A stretch of 64,000 nucleotides of DNA from Eudorina sp. 2006-703-Eu-15 (Eukaryota > Chlorophyta > Chlorophyceae > Chlamydomonadales > Volvocaceae). Position 1 is the first letter of the stretch. Every line of letters starts with the position of its first letter. The notes under the pieces were generated by a model. It made no database searches, had not been told where the DNA came from, and saw only the letters and a list, made by a program, of their open reading frames with translations. The stretch covers positions 1,592,594 to 1,656,593 of the forward strand of contig BDSI01000009.1 of NCBI GenBank assembly GCA_003117195.1, read 5' to 3'. Below, in pieces: positions 58,906 to 64,000 of the stretch. The position numbers were made by a program, and so were the translations under genes.

Positions 58906-61900
58906 TCACCGCCTGCTCTTCTTCTCTTTCTCCCGCCCGCGACTCCGGCTCCGGCTCCGCTTGCTGCTCCGCTCCCGCTCCGAGCGATCCCGGCTGCGGC
59001 TGCGACTCCGGCGCCTCTCCTTCTCCTTCTCCCGCTCCCTGTCCCGCTCCGACCGGTCCCGGCTGCGGCTCCGGCTCCTGCTCCGGCGCCGCTCCTTCTC
59101 CCGCTCCCTCTCCTTGTCCCGCTCCCGATCTGACCTCCCGCGACTTCTGCTGCGACTTCTGCTGCGGCTGCTGCGCCGGCGCTCCTTGTCTCTCTCCCTG
59201 TCCCTGTCCTTGTCCTTTTCCCGGTCCTTCTTATCCCGGTCCCGCTCCCGGTCCCGCTCCCGATCGTGCCGATCGCTGCGTTCCCGCCGATCCCGGTCGC
59301 TGCGGTCGTGGCGGTCGCTGCGGTCGTGGCGGTCGCGGCCGCTGCTGCCCGGCTCCGACTGCCCGTGCGAGGAGCCCGCGGCCGCGTCCGCCGCCGCCGA
59401 GGACCCGCGGCGGCTGCGCCACTTCTCCAGCGCCACAGCCTTCGCCGCCTGCGTTTCAATCGCCGTGCGGGGAACAGCACGCATGCACGCAGTCGCAAAC
59501 CCCTCACGGGACGCCCGGGCGGGGGGTGTCGGGGTGTGCTTCCTGACTGCAGCCCCTTCCCCCTCCCGCCTGTTGTTGCCCGAAGGGAACCCCTCCCGGC
59601 CCCAGGGACGGCCCGCCCCGCCCAAGTGCACCCGCCATGAAAGGCGCCCTGGTCATGTGGGCTCAGTTCTCCCTTACAAAGGACACCCACACACACCTGG
59701 GCGGGTCTCTTCTCTAAACACACAAACGCACACACACCATCTCATCAAACACACACACACACACCTGGGCGCGTCTTTTCATTAAACACATACCTGTTCC
59801 TTGTCGAGCTCCCCCACGAGCTCAGCCCGCTTGGCCGCCAGCCGCGTGGCCATCTCCTCCTTGCTGAGACCCTGCGGACGACAGAAAGAGAAAGAGAGGG
59901 CGCTTTGAGAATGCGTTTTTAGGTATGCGTTTTTGGCTTTTTCGCTTGTCACATACCTCAACTAGCGACACCGATCAGCCGCGTCAGCAGACACCTCGTG
60001 GCACCCTACGCGATGCGGTGCAGCCACCCTTCCCTCGTCCATCGGTCAAGAGGGCGGGGGTGTTCGCAGCTTCGCATCCGCTACACCGGCACAGCATCAG
60101 CGCAGCGCCGACCCCCTCCCCCGACTGGGACCCCAGTCGCTGGCCCCCTCCCCTCCCCGCCCTCCCCTCCCCACCTCCTCCTCAAGCTCCGCCTCCAGCC
60201 GCGCCACCGCAAGCTCCACCTCCCTCAGCCGCCGGCGCCGCTCCTCCTCGGCGGCCGCCGCGGCGGCGTCAGCCGCGGGGTCGGAGGACCTCGCGGCGGC
60301 AGCTGCGCCCGCCGTGGGAGTGGGACAGGGATTGGGGATACAGCGATTGGGTAGACATTTAGAAACTGCGGCGTTGACAGCCAGCGCAAAGATCCGGTTG
60401 GTATAATGGTGTACAGTGCCATGATCTCCGGGCGGTGGGAGGAGGAGGAGGAGAAGGCGGAGGGGGAGCGGGAGGGACGGGAGCGAGAAGGCCCCGGTGG
60501 GTGGTGCTAGGACGGGGGATGGGAGGCCAGGGGATGTGGCATGCCCCGGTGGTTGTGAAGCAAGCTGCAGCGCAGGCGCGCGCGCGCGCGTGTTGGGTCG
60601 GTGCGCAGCGCCGCTGCCTCCAAGACTGCCACAGCCGCCGCTGCGGCGCCAGCTGTGCATGGCCGGCCGGGTGCCGACCGCCCATGAGCTCTCGCACTCC
60701 GGGTCCCCACCAACCCCCCCCACCACACTTGGGCGGGTTTCTTCACTCCTTCACCCAACACACGTTCACACACGAGGACTGAAGGCACAGGCGCGGGGCT
60801 TTCCTCGCGTCAAGCACACGTGCAGGGGTCCCGACGCCTTACCCAGCGCTGCCAGCCTTGCCGCGTCATCCGGGGCCTGCGCCGCAGAGCCCCCGAGGCC
60901 GCATCCAGGGCCGCCCCCTCCTCCTCCTGCTGCTGCTGCGCTCCGCCGTGCCCCGCTGTCGCCGTCTTCGTCATCGCTGAAGATCTTATCATCGTCCTCG
61001 CCGCCGCCACCCCGTGAGCCGCCGCCGGGGAGCCCTGCCACGGGGCCCCCCACAGGGCCCGGCCCCGGCCCGTCGTCCCCATCCAGTTCCTTGAGCTGCT
61101 GCTGCAACGCCGCCAGCCGCGTCTCCGCCTCCTGCTCCTGCAGCAGCCACTTGCTGATGGGCATCTGTGGTGGGCGAGGGCGGGGCCCAGGCGGTTGTTA
61201 TCTACAAAGAAGGGGCGCTGGACAACCCCCCCCCCTGCATATCAGGTAAGGACCCTGCCCTGCCTACCAAAGGACACACACACAGTTTTCTCTCTCTCGG
61301 TGTGTCTCTCTCTCACACACACCCTCGCTGGGCCTGCTTGGCGGTTTGCTAGCCGGCCCTAGTTCTTCATATTGTCCGCAGTCCTTGCATGCAGGTGGGG
61401 TACCTACGTTCTTCAGGACTGATTCACTTGGTTCGGGCGAGGTTCTGCCCTTAACACTCAATACTCTTGCACACTCGCGCACCCTTTCCCAATTTACTCA
61501 AGACACACACACACAGACGCCCTACCTGTGGCAAGTTCTGTCGCTCCTCCTCCTCGTCCACGGTCGTCCAGCGGGACTGAGGGACCGCCGGCGCGGGGGC
61601 GGGGGCCGGGCCGGGGCCGGCCGTCACGGCACCCGGGCCCTCCTCCTCCTCCCGCTTGATCCCCGCAAACACCTGGCGACCGAGGAAGCAACACATCGGG
61701 CGGGGAGCGGGGAAACATGGAAGGAAGGGGGGATATAGAGGGAATGGATAGACATGGGAGGGGGGAAGGCAGCAGGAAGGGGCATCGCGGCAGCGCAAGT
61801 GAGGGCAGCGCAAGTGCGGTCAGGGAGGGGAGGCCCGCACGTGTCACCGGAACAACCGGGGGCCAGCCCGGCGTAGCGCGATGGAGGGTGCGGGTTTCGA

Positions 61901-63475
61901 GTGGGAGGGCGGGATCCCAACGGGGGATGGCTGGTAGCGGGTGCGTGTTTTTCCGCCGCTCGCCCGTTGAACGGAATCAGAAAGCATCTCGTTGCCCCCG
62001 GACACGTACCCGTGGGGTGGCTGTACTTGTATATACTGACACGCTACTGTGACACATCTACGCGTTACGCACGCAGCACACGCACACACATCTGTGGGTT
62101 GCCGCCATGTGGTCACAGAGGTACACGACAGACGTATTGAAGGGAGACGGGCAGCCTCGGGATCACCGGCTGATGGACAGGGCCCCGGCCGCCTGCCTGC
62201 GCAAGCCCAGCCCCCACCCGGAGCGAGCGCAAGCCCCCCACTAGTGCCAAGAGGGACGGGCGCGGCCATAACCAGGCCGACAGCCCCGACCGACCGACCG
62301 ACCGACCGAACGCACCTGCTGATGCACCGGCGGGGGTGGGGGCGGGGCGGACGCGTCGCCTGCGCCGGTGGCGCCCAGGGCCATGCCCGTGGGACCCGCC
62401 GCCACCGCCGCGGCAGCCCCCTGGCGGCTGGGGTCGAACAGCGGCCGCGAGTCCGCGTGGAGGTAGTGGTCCAAGATGAGGAGGCGGTCGATCTGCAGCG
62501 GCAGCGGCAGGGGCAGCAATGGCGGGGGCATCAGCAGTGGTAACGGCACTGCCTCATTACCACCAGCAGCCGCTGCAGCAGCCCCAGACGTCCTTACGAG
62601 TCGCGAGACCGACCGCAGGTCACACACAGGTACAGGCCCACCTCAGCCACACAGGGAGGAAGAGGAAGAATGGAAGACGGACGGTCGACCCACATGCCCT
62701 CCCGCCTCGCCACCCTGGCTGCTACACGCCCTGTCCCTGCCAGCCCCGTCACCTCCCCCCCGCCCCAGTCCTCGTCCCGAAAGGAAGTCGGCCGCCCGCA
62801 CCTCCTCCCTCGGCACCTCATCCCGCACCCGCCCTTCCAACCACCTCTGCCCCTCCCCCGGCCTTTGCGCGAATCCCCCCACCACCGCCATGGCCTCCCT
62901 GCCCCCCCACCATGGCTTTCCTGGCCCCCTGCGCACCATGGCCTCCCTGCCCCCCCGCGCCGACAGCCCACTGAGCTTGGCCCGGCGGTCCAGCTCCTCA
63001 TCCGTCGCCGCCGCCAGCTCCGCCCTCAGCCCCGCGTTGTCCGCCAGCGCGGCGGCGGTGCTGGTGGCGGTCTGCAGGAAGGTGGCCTGCAGCCCGTTGA
63101 GGAAGTCATCCGTGAAAATGTACTTATCGCGCCAGCAGCGCAGCACGCGCAGCACGTGGCGGCGCAGGGCCTCCTGCAGCATGCGGCCCTCGGCGTTCCT
63201 GTGTACCCAGAGGGGGCGGGCGGGTAAGGGGGAATACAGGAAATTGGTCGACATACGGTGAGGTGCCGCAGGGCGTCGAGTTGGAAGGTTTCTAGGGTCT
63301 AGGAACTAGGATGTCGGAGAGGGCCGGTGTCGGGTCTTATGCGGGCTGTTGGAGGGTGTTCTAGGGGAGGGAGGAGGGGGCAGCGTTCGCAATCCCTTGC
63401 CTGTCGCCTCCCGGCCCCCCTCCAGCCGCACCTGTACGTCTCGTTGAGGCTCTCAAACACATCCGGTAGCACCGC
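58906..63475 (-). CDS. U2 snRNP-associated SR140 / plant RRC1 homologue (5' part outside window)
   Basis: Eight exons (minus): 63475-63432, 63198-62937, 62492-62316, 61672-61526, 61164-60843, 60302-60175, 59871-59794, 59448-58906; 566 residues present, frame consistent throughout. The visible order matches the C-terminal half of SR140/U2SURP. It starts with the end of the CID domain (FESLNETYRNAEGRMLQ, LRVLRCWRDKYIFTDDFLNG) and the plant-type LSARGGREAM-IDRLL block. Then come GIKREEE...SRWTTVDEEEE and PISKWLLQEQEAE, and a cwf21 helix pair (RRRLREVELAVARLEAELEE then LSKEEMATRLAAKRAEL). It closes with a long RS/RD/RE domain (RSRSRSRSRDRSERDREREK) ending KKSRR. The RRM and SURP modules must lie beyond 64000. 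Its role, from the family, is U2-associated pre-mRNA splicing in the nucleus. In plants the orthologue acts in light-dependent alternative splicing. Confidence 0.88.
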
Positions 63476-64000
63476 CTTCGGAGTTGGGTTGGGGGGCAGC
63501 GGAGGAGGGGGGGGAGGCAGCGGACGGGGAGGTGGGGGCCAGCGGAAGGGGGATCAGTGGAGGGAAGAGCAGCGATGTATGTCGGTTCCGGCAGCGGGGC
63601 GGTGGTGCGGGCGCTGGCGACCCCACACCGTCCAGACAAGGCTTCACCCACCGCCCCCGCCATCTCCTCCTCCGTCACCCCAACCCCCCCACCCTCCCAT
63701 CCACCAGCGGGACACATCTGACATCAGATATGGACTCCCGTGTTGGAGCAAAACACGCCGCGATGCGTGCACAGACGAGCAAGAAGAAACCCGAACACTC
63801 AAGAGGCGCGATACGCACGGTACCGTACAAGGTGCGACACGATGTCGTACGTAGCTACGTCCCAACCCTCGGAACCAGATACACACGGCTGCAGTAGCCC
63901 ACCGCCCCACCCCACCCACCCCCACCCCACAGCAACCCCGACTGCTCCCATCCCACTTGCCTTTCTTTCCCGTCTATCATTGTCCTGTCAAGGCCCCTCC
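63476..64000. other. Intron or upstream part of the SR140 gene
   Basis: Preceding the first visible exon on the minus strand. It is G-rich, then C-rich, with no further exon that I can place. It presumably belongs to a long intron of the same gene. Confidence 0.45.

Overview
The window looks like nuclear DNA of a chlorophycean (volvocine / Chlamydomonadales) green alga. The evidence is very high GC, many short GT-AG introns that open with G-rich runs, Gly/Ala/Pro-rich low-complexity tracts in proteins, long (CA)n/(GT)n microsatellites with retroelement ends attached, a TGTAA poly(A)-type signal, a hydroxyproline-rich (PPSPX) wall-type glycoprotein and a single-pass receptor kinase of a kind seen in these algae. 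All gene models were joined by hand from splice consensus plus reading-frame continuity. Exon phases agree at every junction listed, but no transcript was available.

Layout. 0-2.5 kb (+): 3' part of a coiled-coil protein with a C-terminal membrane segment. 4.0-6.2 kb (-): a TPR protein whose coding exon carries a 401-bp hAT-type MITE. 6.2-9.7 kb (-): an armadillo-like protein with a C-terminal hydrophobic segment, ending only about 70 bp from the TPR start. 11.1-21.7 kb (+): a 12-exon transmembrane receptor-like kinase with a second MITE and a Penelope-like retroelement tail in its introns. 22.8-27.1 kb (+): a secreted CAP/SCP-domain protein with proline-rich segments on both sides. 27.1-31.1 kb: no convincing gene. 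31.1-37.0 kb (+): a membrane/coiled-coil protein ending in KKDD, a dilysine ER-retrieval motif. 37.9-41.3 kb: a nest of retroelement remains embedded in (CA)n, including a truncated reverse transcriptase of the Chlamys (Penelope-like) type. 43.2-57.3 kb (-): a very large six-TM cyclic-nucleotide-binding cation channel with an unusual selectivity filter and a 1.1-kb-residue low-complexity tail. 58.9-64.0 kb (-): the 3' two-thirds of an SR140/U2SURP (plant RRC1) splicing factor, running off the window.

These genes are not one pathway. The receptor kinase, CAP protein and channel are surface or secreted functions, while the SR140 homologue, TPR protein and KKXX protein are housekeeping-type. The most interesting points are the MITE that sits exactly in a coding exon and could be removed as a GC-AG intron using its own target-site duplication, the channel filter reading TTGQGQ instead of TVGYGD, and several dispersed repeat families confined to introns or to microsatellite edges.
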